Below, in pieces: positions 1 through 5,993 of a stretch of 9,960 bases of DNA. The DNA is taken from positions 1 through 9,960 of the forward strand of contig JALWLR010000282.1 in the NCBI GenBank assembly GCA_027084065.1, read 5' to 3'. Within the stretch, counting starts at the first letter, position 1; each line of letters starts with the position of its first letter. A model generated the notes under the pieces. That model saw only the letters and a list, made by a program, of their open reading frames with translations. It had not been told where the DNA came from and ran no database searches. The translations under genes and the position numbers were made by a program. This DNA is from Helicobacteraceae bacterium (lineage in GTDB: Bacteria > Campylobacterota > Campylobacteria > Campylobacterales > Sulfurimonadaceae).

Positions 1-2
1 TG

Positions 3-287
3 TTAGCCTCGTCGCTTGCCTATCAGTTTGGACTGGAGTACGACAAGATCCAAAGCAGGTCGTTTCGCTTTATCATGATAGATGAAGCCTTTGGCAAGGG
101 GAGTGACGAGAGTACTCGCTACGCACTATCACTCTTTGACAAACTTCAGCTTCAGCTCCTCGCCATCACACCAAAGCAGAAGATACACATCATAGAGCCT
201 TTTATCAAGACGATCCACTTCGTTGATAATATCGAAGGAAAAAACTCGCAACTTCTCTCACTCTCGATCGAGGAGTTTCGTAAGTGA
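3..287 (+). CDS. jetC: JetC-like SMC ATPase of a Wadjet system, C-terminal end only (5' truncated by window)
   Basis: The reading frame is open from base 3 with no stop before 287, so this is the last ~94 codons of a gene that begins outside the window. It carries a Walker B-type strand ending in FIMIDEAF, followed by GKGSDES (D-loop region), then a strand-helix ending in IEEFRK. This is the C-terminal ATPase half-domain of a MukB/SbcC-like SMC protein. In Wadjet systems JetC is the SMC motor that works with JetA (kleisin) and JetB (KITE) to extrude plasmid DNA for cutting by JetD. The assignment rests mainly on the next gene, which overlaps it by 4 nt (GTGA) and is a clear JetD. Without jetA and jetB in view the subtype cannot be decided. 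An in-frame ATG at 75 is internal to the domain and is not a real start. Confidence 0.85.
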   Translation, partial: LASSLAYQFGLEYDKIQSRSFRFIMIDEAFGKGSDESTRYALSLFDKLQLQLLAITPKQKIHIIEPFIKTIHFVDNIEGKNSQLLSLSIEEFRK

Positions 288-1438
288 GTTACTATCAAAA
301 TGTAGAGAAGAAGCTACAAAGAGTCTATGAGCGGGGCGAAGTGCATCGCTCTTTTGTGACAAACGAGCCGTTTTTTGTGGAGATAAGGTTGAGAGCACCG
401 ACCCAAAAAGAGCTTCAAAACGACTTCGTCGGCTATAAAAAAGCTATAGAGAAGTTACGCAGCCGTTTTCGTGTCGAAATGGAGGAGAAAAATTATAAGC
501 AGCTTGGCACACAACTCCTTCCAAAAAAGGTGGTTTATGCTGAGATAGAGCCGTTTTTAAGAGCGATAAACAAGTTTGAAGAGTTTCAAACTTGGAAAAA
601 AGCGTATGAATACTATGTGGAGAAACTTCCAAAACTGAAAACACTCTTTTTGCAAAAGCCGTTTTTGGCTTTGGAAAACAGTGCCATAGCCAAAGAAGTC
701 GTTGCCATAGCCGAGTTTTTCATCCACAATCCAAAGCCGTTATGCTACGTTCGAGAGCTTCCTATACTTGGGATCGATACGAAGTTTATAGAAAAAAATA
801 GAAAATTTCTGGATCAAGTGCTTGGTACCGTTTTGCAAGATGAAGAGTTCGATACAAGCATCACACAACTTGGCGATGGCGGCTTTGAGCGAAAATATGG
901 ACTAAAAACCCCTCCCACATTCATTCGCTTTCGTACTTTTGGTGGATTGTGTGGTTTTGAAGATGTGTCGCTGCCTTTGGAGTCGTTTGCAAAACTCCAA
1001 CTCGATCTCAAAGCTGTATTTATAGTTGAAAATTTACAGACATTTTTAGCATTTCCGCTGCAAAAGGGGATGATGGTCGTTTTTGGCAAAGGGTATAGCG
1101 CAAGCGGCTTGCAAGCTGCAAAATGGCTCTACTCAAAAAAGATTTACTACTTTGGCGACATCGATATAGACGGTTTGGCGATTCTCAGCTCTTTTCGTAG
1201 TGTTTTTCCAGACACCAAGTCGTGTTGTATGGATATGCAAACGTTGAAAACTTATGAAAAACTCGCACACTTCACAGAGCAAAAAACAAAAGAGATGCCA
1301 AAAAATTTAACACAAAAAGAGCAGGAACTCTATAGTTATCTTCTGCAGACAAAAAAGGACGATAAAACCTTACGACTCGAGCAAGAGCGGATACAGATAA
1401 TGTATATTAAAAAAGCTATTGACATTATATCTTTTTAG
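284..1438 (+). CDS. jetD: JetD, Toprim-type nuclease subunit of Wadjet anti-plasmid defence
   Basis: This 384-residue protein has the two-part architecture of JetD: an N-terminal DUF3322 region (about residues 1-190, with the family-typical RELPILGIDTKFIE segment at 157-170) and a C-terminal DUF2220 Toprim-like region. Visible Toprim features are the glutamate in VFIVEN (E249) and the acidic cluster GDIDIDG at 291-297 (D292, D294, D296), so the metal-binding site looks intact. A conserved acidic stretch RLEQERI follows at 364-370. In Wadjet, JetD cleaves circular DNA that the JetABC SMC complex has reeled in, which limits plasmid uptake. The start is GTG at 284, overlapping the jetC stop by 4 nt, which implies translational coupling. 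The last 20 bases of the gene contain the -35 box of the next operon. No frameshift or lost motif is visible, so the gene appears functional. Confidence 0.93.
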   Translation: MSYYQNVEKKLQRVYERGEVHRSFVTNEPFFVEIRLRAPTQKELQNDFVGYKKAIEKLRSRFRVEMEEKNYKQLGTQLLPKKVVYAEIEPFLRAINKFEEFQTWKKAYEYYVEKLPKLKTLFLQKPFLALENSAIAKEVVAIAEFFIHNPKPLCYVRELPILGIDTKFIEKNRKFLDQVLGTVLQDEEFDTSITQLGDGGFERKYGLKTPPTFIRFRTFGGLCGFEDVSLPLESFAKLQLDLKAVFIVENLQTFLAFPLQKGMMVVFGKGYSASGLQAAKWLYSKKIYYFGDIDIDGLAILSSFRSVFPDTKSCCMDMQTLKTYEKLAHFTEQKTKEMPKNLTQKEQELYSYLLQTKKDDKTLRLEQERIQIMYIKKAIDIISF

Positions 1439-1447
1439 ATATATAAT
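1419..1447 (+). promoter_or_regulatory. Perfect-consensus sigma70 promoter of the toxin-antitoxin operon
   Basis: TTGACA at 1419-1424 and TATAAT at 1442-1447 are separated by exactly 17 bases, so both hexamers and the spacing match the sigma70 consensus. The -35 box and most of the spacer lie inside the 3' end of jetD; the -10 box starts just after its stop. Initiation would be expected near 1454, about 20 bases ahead of the antitoxin ATG at 1474, with AAGGAG (1462-1467) as ribosome binding site. So strong a promoter usually needs repression, which fits the repeats described next. Confidence 0.85.
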
Positions 1448-1455
1448 TAGATATA
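1426..1455 (+). promoter_or_regulatory. Candidate antitoxin operator: three AGATATA-type repeats over the promoter
   Basis: AGATATA occurs at 1437-1443 and 1449-1455, and as its reverse complement TATATCT at 1426-1432. The first two form a perfect inverted repeat around TTTT. The three centres are 11-12 bases apart, about one helical turn. The array covers the spacer, the -10 box and the probable start site. Ribbon-helix-helix antitoxins typically bind arrays of short repeats over their own promoter, so this is the natural operator for the antitoxin encoded 19 bases downstream. Binding is inferred; the region is AT-rich and some repetition could be chance. Confidence 0.55.
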
Positions 1456-1473
1456 AAGCAAAAGGAGTGTTTT

Positions 1474-1707
1474 ATGGCGACAGTAAAAAAACTAATATCA
1501 CTCGATGAATCTTTGGCGCGTGAACTTGAAACAGTTGCTAAAGCATTGCATAAGTCGCAAAAAGAGGTGATTGAAAACGCTTTGGACTTTTATTTTGATT
1601 ATACTGATGGTGTTGTAGCTGATAAGATTTCAGCTCAGATCGAAGCTGGTGAGATGAAAGTGCATAACAGCGAAGATGTTTACAAAGAGTTAGGCATAGA
1701 ACTTTGA
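1474..1707 (+). CDS. Ribbon-helix-helix antitoxin of a type II toxin-antitoxin pair
   Basis: This 77-residue protein starts with a short basic strand (MATVKKLISLD) followed by two helices (about 12-23 and 28-44), the layout of a CopG/Arc/MetJ-type ribbon-helix-helix DNA-binding domain. The C-terminal ~30 residues, ending in EDVYKELGIEL, are the likely toxin-neutralising arm. The gene starts at ATG with a good AAGGAG site 7 bases upstream. It overlaps the downstream RelE-like toxin by 4 nt (TTGA), the usual antitoxin-first arrangement. It should neutralise the toxin and, with it, repress the promoter just upstream. The exact antitoxin family was not determined. Confidence 0.85.
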   Translation: MATVKKLISLDESLARELETVAKALHKSQKEVIENALDFYFDYTDGVVADKISAQIEAGEMKVHNSEDVYKELGIEL

Positions 1708-1985
1708 AACTCAAATACTCCGATAGGGCCGTAAAAGATCTTAAGAGTTTTCCACCTCCAGATAGAGTGCTTATAGCGAAAAAGCTAGAGTATTTGTGTG
1801 AAAATTTTGAACTTCTCAAAGATTCAAAAAAAGTGACCCGGCTTAAGGGAACTCAGTATGACAATCAGTATAGATTTGTGATAGCGAAAAAGATACGCGC
1901 TTTATTTCGTATCATCGATGATGAGATCGTGCTTTTAGTGCTTCGTATCGGGCAAAGAAAAAGCATCTATGAGGATAAACAGTGA
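1704..1985 (+). CDS. RelE/ParE-family toxin
   Basis: The 93-residue basic protein has the RelE/ParE fold signature: an N-terminal strand (KLKYSDRAVKDLKSF), two helices, then RLKGTQYDNQYRFVIAKK, IRALFRIIDDEIVLLVL and the closing RIGQRKSIYED, which matches the family pattern of a final strand ending in HRxxxY-like residues. RelE members cleave mRNA on the ribosome and ParE members poison gyrase; sequence inspection alone does not decide which. The start is a TTG overlapping the antitoxin stop, so synthesis should be coupled to and lower than that of the antitoxin. All family-typical blocks are present, so the toxin looks intact. Its stop overlaps the GTG of the next frame. Confidence 0.85.
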   Translation: MKLKYSDRAVKDLKSFPPPDRVLIAKKLEYLCENFELLKDSKKVTRLKGTQYDNQYRFVIAKKIRALFRIIDDEIVLLVLRIGQRKSIYEDKQ

Positions 1986-2194
1986 AAACGATAAACGATC
2001 TTGAAAATTTCGACAAGCCGCGCGAAAAAATGTTTAGGATTGAGGATTTAGGATTTAGTTCTCAATCCTCCAACCTAAATCCTATCCACCAACGCGAAAA
2101 ACTCCAAAGACAGATATGGCAGATAGCCAACGATGTGCGGGTCTCTGTGGATGGATGGGACTTCAAGCAGTATGTGCTTGGGACTCTTTCTTGA
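1982..2194 (+). pseudogene. hsdM: Chimeric remnant: RadC-like N-terminus, repeat insert, HsdM N-terminus
   Basis: The 70-residue frame is a patchwork. Residues 1-17 (MKTINDLENFDKPREKM) resemble the start of RadC-family JAB-domain proteins, whose N-termini carry a DxPREK motif. Residues ~18-35 are encoded by a compact repeat element. Residues 37-69 ([16 protein letters not shown] and [15 protein letters not shown]) match the N-terminal signature of type I modification methyltransferase HsdM, where the family would continue FYRFISEN. Instead the frame ends one codon later in TGA. The rest of HsdM, including its SAM-binding and NPPF motifs, is gone. The GTG start overlaps the toxin stop by 4 nt. 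The HsdM part is a strong match; the RadC part rests on a short motif. At most this makes a non-functional peptide, but its translation could pass ribosomes downstream. Confidence 0.75.
2036..2084 (+). repeat. Compact heptamer and interlocked inverted-repeat element
   Basis: Three tandem heptamers AGGATTG, AGGATTT, AGGATTT (2036-2056) are followed by their complements. AGGATTGAG at 2036-2044 is an exact inverted match to CTCAATCCT at 2061-2069, and TAGGATTTAG at 2049-2058 is an exact inverted match to CTAAATCCTA at 2075-2084. Each pair has 16 bases between its arms. The order is A-B-A'-B', so the two stems interlock rather than nest. The element lies in frame between the RadC-like and HsdM-like parts of the remnant. 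It could be a small palindromic repeat that marks a past rearrangement, or a structured RNA element. Confidence 0.75.
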
Positions 2195-3129
2195 TGGAAA
2201 TAGAGGACTACAATGCGATGTTTCAAACCAACTACGCAGAAGAGAGCAAAGAGGCGAAGCGGGGCTTTTTGGAGGTGGTAAGCGAGCTGCAAAAGCGCTT
2301 CCCGGACCCAAGCGAGATAGAAAAAGAGAGTCATAAAAAGGAGTTTGTCAAACTATTTGGGGAGTATCTCAAACTTGAAAACATCTTGCAAAACTACGAT
2401 GAGTTTGAAGCACTGCAAGCGCTGCAAAAAGTGGAGAGTGATGATAAAGAGGCTATAGAGAGAGTCAAAGCGGAGTATGGTTTGAGTGATGAGGATGTAA
2501 AGAGCTTGAGTTGCATCGAACTCTTGCTTCCAAGACTGGTGCAGGACTACCGCTCAACCTACAACGACATACGGGAGTGGATACGCCGCGAAAAGCGAAA
2601 CGAGAAGAGCGACTCCTCGAGTATAGACTGGAACGATGTTGTGTTTGAAGTCGATCTACTCAAGTCCCAAGAGATCAATCTCGACTACATTTTAGAGCTT
2701 ATCTACGAGCGGCACAAAAAGAGTGAAGATAAAGAAGCACTCATAGAGGAGGTGCGCCGTCTGCTTCGCGCAAGCCTTGGACATCGAGCAAAGGAGAGTT
2801 TGGTTGTGGAGTTTATCAACGAAACGGACCTCGATGCTATAGAGGAGAAGTCGGGCATCATCGAAGCCTTTTTTACTTTCGCTCAAGCAAAACAGCGCAA
2901 AGAAGCTAAAGAGCTGATAGCAAAAGAGCAGCTTAACGAAGAGGCGGCAAAGCGCTATATAGAGCGATCACTCAAGCGCGAATACGCCAGCGAAAACGGA
3001 ACGGAACTCAACGAGATACTGCCAAAAATGAGCCCGCTCAACCCAGAATACTTGACGAAAAAACAGAGTGTTTTTGAGAAGATTGTGGCATTTGTAGAGA
3101 AATTTAAAGGAGTAGGAGGAGAGATTTGA
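2194..3129 (+). pseudogene. hsdR: C-terminal remnant of type I restriction endonuclease HsdR
   Basis: From about base 2191 the + frame encodes ~311 residues matching the C-terminal helical region of type I restriction subunits: [94 protein letters not shown], and the ending [20 protein letters not shown] then [19 protein letters not shown] full HsdR is roughly 1000 residues; the N-terminal nuclease domain and both helicase lobes are absent. The retained part is uninterrupted and its C-terminus looks native. An ATG at 2194 overlaps the TGA of the preceding frame (TGATG), so the fragment could be made by termination-reinitiation. The same frame is open back to an ATG at 2116, but those codons are the HsdM stretch read out of frame. 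The fragment cannot restrict DNA by itself. Confidence 0.85.
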
Positions 3130-4184
3130 AAACATACGATATATTTTCCAAAGTGGAGCAAAAACTGCCAGAGTATAAAGCGGACTTTCTGCTGATGGCA
3201 TCAGTTACTAAAACCTGTGAGATAGAGGGGATCACTCAAGCAGGTATCCCGGGACTTATACCACTTACCCCCACACTCGATGCAGAGTTTATAGCTACAG
3301 GCAGGGTCTTTTCGCTCCCTGAGCTTGCCGAAACACCTAACGGTGTGCCAACCCCTGCACTGATAACCAAAGCGGTGGATAACTTGGCTGGCTTTAGTGC
3401 TCTAGAGGTGTGTGACTTGGGGTTGGAGAAAAAGCCGCAGCAAACGAAGCTCTATGAGTTTGGCTTTCAGCCCTCAAATCGTATAGATAAAGGTGCAGGG
3501 ATAGATGCCAAAGCCGTTTTTCTCAAAGGGATGGAGTTTGGGGCTAGCTATGAGCTCAAAGGAAGCTACCTGATAGTGGGCGAGAGTACGCCCGCGGGTA
3601 CAACGACTGCAGAAGCTGCCATCAGAGCACTTGGGTACGATGCGGCGGGGTGCTTTAGTTCCAGCTTCCTTAACGCTCCAAAAAACATCAAAGAGCAGAC
3701 CATCCAAAAAGCGCTTTCGTTAGTGAATGAGGGCATGAGTGATTTTGAGAAGCTTGGTGTTGTAGCGGACAATATGCTGCTCTTTACCGCAGGGTTTATC
3801 TATGAGGCGACAAAGCGATTTGAGGTAGTTTTGGCGGGCGGCACACAGATGGCTGCAGTGATGCTTATAGCTGATAAACTGCGAGAGACGATGCTCCTTC
3901 GACCAGATCATAAAAACCTTACACTTGCTACTACGCAGTGGGTCGTAGAGGATGAAAAGAGCGATATTGAAAAACTGCTTTCACTTCTAAGTTATGAACC
4001 AAACGCCGTCTATACGACCTTTAGCTTTGCTAATGCTGAAATACCGGTACTCAAAAAGTATGACGAGGGAGAAGCCAAAGAGGGAGTAGGGGCAGGCGGC
4101 GCACTTGGGTATGCTGCTACCCATGGTATTCAAAACGATGAGATAGTGCAAAACATAGAACTGATGATGTATGAGATGATGTGA
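3126..4184 (+). CDS. cobT: Nicotinate-nucleotide-dimethylbenzimidazole phosphoribosyltransferase (CobT, TIGR00303-type)
   Basis: The 352-residue protein belongs to the CobT superfamily branch seen in cyanobacteria, archaea and Campylobacterota. It transfers phosphoribose from nicotinate mononucleotide to the lower-ligand base, giving alpha-ribazole phosphate for the nucleotide loop of cobalamin. Visible blocks are [14 protein letters not shown] (72-85), the glycine/threonine loop [14 protein letters not shown] (152-165), AGGTQMAA (237-244) and [12 protein letters not shown] (319-330). In the last block E319 occupies the place of the catalytic glutamate in the EGTG motif of classical CobT. The start is TTG at 3126, overlapping the hsdR remnant stop by 4 nt (TTGA). 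A strong purine-rich ribosome site (GGAGGAGAG, 3115-3123) formed by the last codons of the hsdR remnant supports this start. The gene heads cobT-cobU-cobS-cobC. The base actually used cannot be read from the sequence. Confidence 0.9.
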   Translation: MKTYDIFSKVEQKLPEYKADFLLMASVTKTCEIEGITQAGIPGLIPLTPTLDAEFIATGRVFSLPELAETPNGVPTPALITKAVDNLAGFSALEVCDLGLEKKPQQTKLYEFGFQPSNRIDKGAGIDAKAVFLKGMEFGASYELKGSYLIVGESTPAGTTTAEAAIRALGYDAAGCFSSSFLNAPKNIKEQTIQKALSLVNEGMSDFEKLGVVADNMLLFTAGFIYEATKRFEVVLAGGTQMAAVMLIADKLRETMLLRPDHKNLTLATTQWVVEDEKSDIEKLLSLLSYEPNAVYTTFSFANAEIPVLKKYDEGEAKEGVGAGGALGYAATHGIQNDEIVQNIELMMYEMM

Positions 4185-4675
4185 TGAAAGCACTTTTTAT
4201 AGGCGGTATTAAGTCGGGTAAGAGTAAGCATGCGGAGTTATTTGCATTGCGACAGGCAAAAAAGAAGCCTTACTACCTTGCTACAACGGAGTTTTTCGAC
4301 GATGAGATGAAAAGGCGCATAAAGCGTCATAAAAAGCAGAGAAAAAAGCGCTTTAGAACCATCGAAGAGCCGCTAAAACTTAGTAAAGTCATAAAGAGGT
4401 GTGACGATATCGTTCTTATCGAAGATATCGGTATGTGGATCAACAATATGCTCTACCACGGCAAAGAGAAAAAGATCCAAAAGGAGATCGAAAAACTGCT
4501 TCGATGTAAACAGGATATCGTCTTTGTCGTGAACAATGTCGGGGAGAGTGTTGTGAGTGAGAATGCTTTGGTAAGAGAGTTTTGCGACCTTAACGGGATC
4601 GTTTCTCAAATGATCGCTAAAGAGTGCGATGCGGTCTTTTATGTCGTTGCAGGTATAGCGCAGAGGATAAAATGA
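4184..4675 (+). CDS. cobU: Adenosylcobinamide kinase / adenosylcobinamide-phosphate guanylyltransferase (CobU/CobP)
   Basis: The 163-residue protein phosphorylates adenosylcobinamide and then attaches GMP, giving adenosylcobinamide-GDP, the substrate of CobS. The N-terminus carries the P-loop GGIKSGKS (7-14, matching the family GGxRSGKS). RRIKRHKKQR follows at 44-53, where H49 aligns with the guanylylated histidine of Salmonella CobU. Next are LIEDIGMWINNML (78-90) and the C-terminal block with VVNNVGESVVSENALVREFCDLNG, the counterpart of the family's SNEVGxGxVPxNxLxRxFRDxxG. Length is slightly below the usual ~170-180. I place the start at ATG 4184, which overlaps the last base of the cobT stop (TGATG). 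An in-frame GTG at 4181 would add one residue. It overlaps cobS by 4 nt. The many lysines and arginines at 24-57 are unusual but do not disrupt the motifs. Confidence 0.9.
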   Translation: MKALFIGGIKSGKSKHAELFALRQAKKKPYYLATTEFFDDEMKRRIKRHKKQRKKRFRTIEEPLKLSKVIKRCDDIVLIEDIGMWINNMLYHGKEKKIQKEIEKLLRCKQDIVFVVNNVGESVVSENALVREFCDLNGIVSQMIAKECDAVFYVVAGIAQRIK

Positions 4676-5391
4676 AGTACTTAAAAGCCTTTGCACTCGC
4701 TTGGAATATGCTCACCATAATCCCTTTGTTTAAGGTGCATGACTTTTTTAAAGGCATCAACGGCATCAGCGCGATGTTCTATCCGCTTATCGGATTTATA
4801 CTCGGTATGCTTCTTTATGGTGCTTACAGTGGGCTGAGTGTTGTTTTTCCACCTGTTCATGCTGCAGTTGCAACGTTTGTACTATGGGTGGTGCTTACTG
4901 GAGCACTGCATCTTGATGGTTTTAGCGATTGCATAGATGGGTTTTTTGTGCCGAAAGAAAAAGCGCTTGCAGTGATGAAAGATAGCCATGTAGGTGGAAT
5001 GGGGATGATATTGAGTGTTGTATTTATTTTGTTCAAAGCATCCTCACTCATATTTTTAAATGATCTTCTATTTTTACCTTTGATTTTAGCTCTTGCGCGT
5101 CTTAATGCCGTTATCGTTATATATCTATTTCCCTATATTTCCAGTGGAGTTGGAAGGCTTATTAAAGAAGAGTTGACTTTTTTGCATGTAGCTTTTGCAC
5201 TTCTTTATGTCGGTGTTTGGAGCTTTTTTATGAATTCATTATGGCTTGTGCCGCTTTCTTTATTTTTTGCTATTTCACTTGCGGCCTTTTTTCAAAAGCG
5301 TTACGGTGGGCTTAACGGTGATATGTATGGATTTATTATAGAAACAAGTGAACTTTTTTTGCTGAATACTCTTATAGTGGCAGTCGTATGA
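4672..5391 (+). CDS. cobS: Adenosylcobinamide-GDP ribazoletransferase (cobalamin synthase, CobS)
   Basis: This 239-residue inner-membrane protein joins adenosylcobinamide-GDP to alpha-ribazole or its phosphate, completing the corrinoid. It begins with the family-like KAFALAWNMLTIIPLF. The acidic signature GALHLDGFSDCIDGFF (77-92; D82, D86, D90 region) is followed by VMKDSHVGGMG (101-111), and RYGGLNGDMYGFIIETSE (210-227) is the C-terminal metal/substrate block. Around six or seven hydrophobic segments are visible (about 33-55, 62-78, 110-130, 132-153, 168-186, 190-207, 222-239). ATG at 4672 is chosen because it overlaps the cobU stop by 4 nt (ATGA) and begins the conserved region. An upstream ATG at 4624 in the same frame only reads through cobU out of frame. 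It also overlaps the next gene by 4 nt, so it is part of the coupled chain. Confidence 0.92.
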   Translation: MKYLKAFALAWNMLTIIPLFKVHDFFKGINGISAMFYPLIGFILGMLLYGAYSGLSVVFPPVHAAVATFVLWVVLTGALHLDGFSDCIDGFFVPKEKALAVMKDSHVGGMGMILSVVFILFKASSLIFLNDLLFLPLILALARLNAVIVIYLFPYISSGVGRLIKEELTFLHVAFALLYVGVWSFFMNSLWLVPLSLFFAISLAAFFQKRYGGLNGDMYGFIIETSELFLLNTLIVAVV

Positions 5392-5969
5392 AGCTCTATT
5401 TTGTGCGGCACAGTGAAGTTATAGAAAAGTACAAGGGATGCTATAACGGTCATATAGATGTTTCATTATCGGAAAAAGGGAAAGAGGATGCCAAAGAGTT
5501 AGCCAAAAAGCTTGCACACATTCATTTCGATCGAGCATTTTGTTCTGATTTGCTGCGTGCGCAACAAACCATTGATATGTTTGATCTTGATTGTGATATT
5601 GTCTATACTCCACACCTTCGTGAAAAATCATGGGGTAGGCATGAAGGTATGCGTTTTGAAGAGATAGTTGCCGAAGGATTGCAATATAAAAATTTCGAGC
5701 AATGGATTGCGGATTTAGACGGAGAACCTTTTAGCGAGTATTTGGCAAGAATAAACAAGTACTTCAAAACTACGCTTCTTAAGCAAAATGCTCAAAATAT
5801 TCTTGTCGTAACACATGCAGGAGTTATTAAAACACTTCTCTCTCTTTATAATCATCTCTCTTTGGAAGAAGCTTTTTCTATGCCGCTTTCATACAGTGAC
5901 TATATTTGCTACGATACCATGCAAAAACGATTTTTGCAAAAGAGCGAGCAAAAGGCTTTTTTGGTATAA
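5388..5969 (+). CDS. cobC: Histidine-phosphatase family protein, probable alpha-ribazole phosphatase (CobC)
   Basis: The 193-residue protein has the phosphoglycerate-mutase-like catalytic set: the phospho-accepting histidine in VRHSE (R7, H8), SDLLRAQQT with R57, the acidic residue in LREKSWGRHEG (E79) and the second histidine in VVTHAGVIKTLL (H143). In cobalamin synthesis such enzymes remove the phosphate from alpha-ribazole 5'-phosphate or from cobalamin 5'-phosphate after CobS. The family is broad and the motifs alone do not fix the substrate. The CobC assignment comes from its place directly after cobS with a 4-nt ATGA overlap. Family members usually read RHGE; here it is RHSE, a tolerated variation. 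The TAA stop lies inside the -10 box of the next transcription unit. Confidence 0.82.
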   Translation: MKLYFVRHSEVIEKYKGCYNGHIDVSLSEKGKEDAKELAKKLAHIHFDRAFCSDLLRAQQTIDMFDLDCDIVYTPHLREKSWGRHEGMRFEEIVAEGLQYKNFEQWIADLDGEPFSEYLARINKYFKTTLLKQNAQNILVVTHAGVIKTLLSLYNHLSLEEAFSMPLSYSDYICYDTMQKRFLQKSEQKAFLV

Positions 5970-5970
5970 T
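5962..5970 (+). promoter_or_regulatory. Extended -10 promoter for the CoA-binding protein gene
   Basis: TGGTATAAT at 5962-5970 fits the extended -10 pattern TG-N-TATAAT. No good -35 hexamer is present at 16-18 bases upstream; the nearest, TTGCAA at 5934-5939, is too far at 25 bases. Campylobacterota sigma70 promoters commonly lack a conserved -35, so this is acceptable. The box overlaps the cobC stop codon. Transcription starting near 5977 would leave a short leader with a run of eight A residues, then AAGG (5983-5986) and the ATG at 5994. Confidence 0.6.
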
Positions 5971-5993
5971 GCCAAGAAAAAAAAGGTTTTATT

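Noticed and set aside
2116..2193. Upstream extension of the HsdR remnant from the ATG at 2116
   Set aside because: These codons are the HsdM stretch read in the wrong frame ([13 protein letters not shown]); no HsdR similarity begins before about 2191.
2185..2196. Programmed frameshift or sequencing error joining the two hsd frames
   Set aside because: Similarity switches between two different proteins, from HsdM to HsdR, so a one-base slip or error cannot restore a normal gene. A deletion is needed.
3000..3125. Cobalamin riboswitch ahead of cobT
   Set aside because: The region is continuous HsdR coding sequence, and I see no B12-box-like conserved core or leader. There is no untranslated space for one.
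4624..4671. Longer cobS start at ATG 4624
   Set aside because: The extra 16 residues are cobU sequence out of frame. ATG 4672 overlaps the cobU stop by 4 nt and begins the conserved protein.
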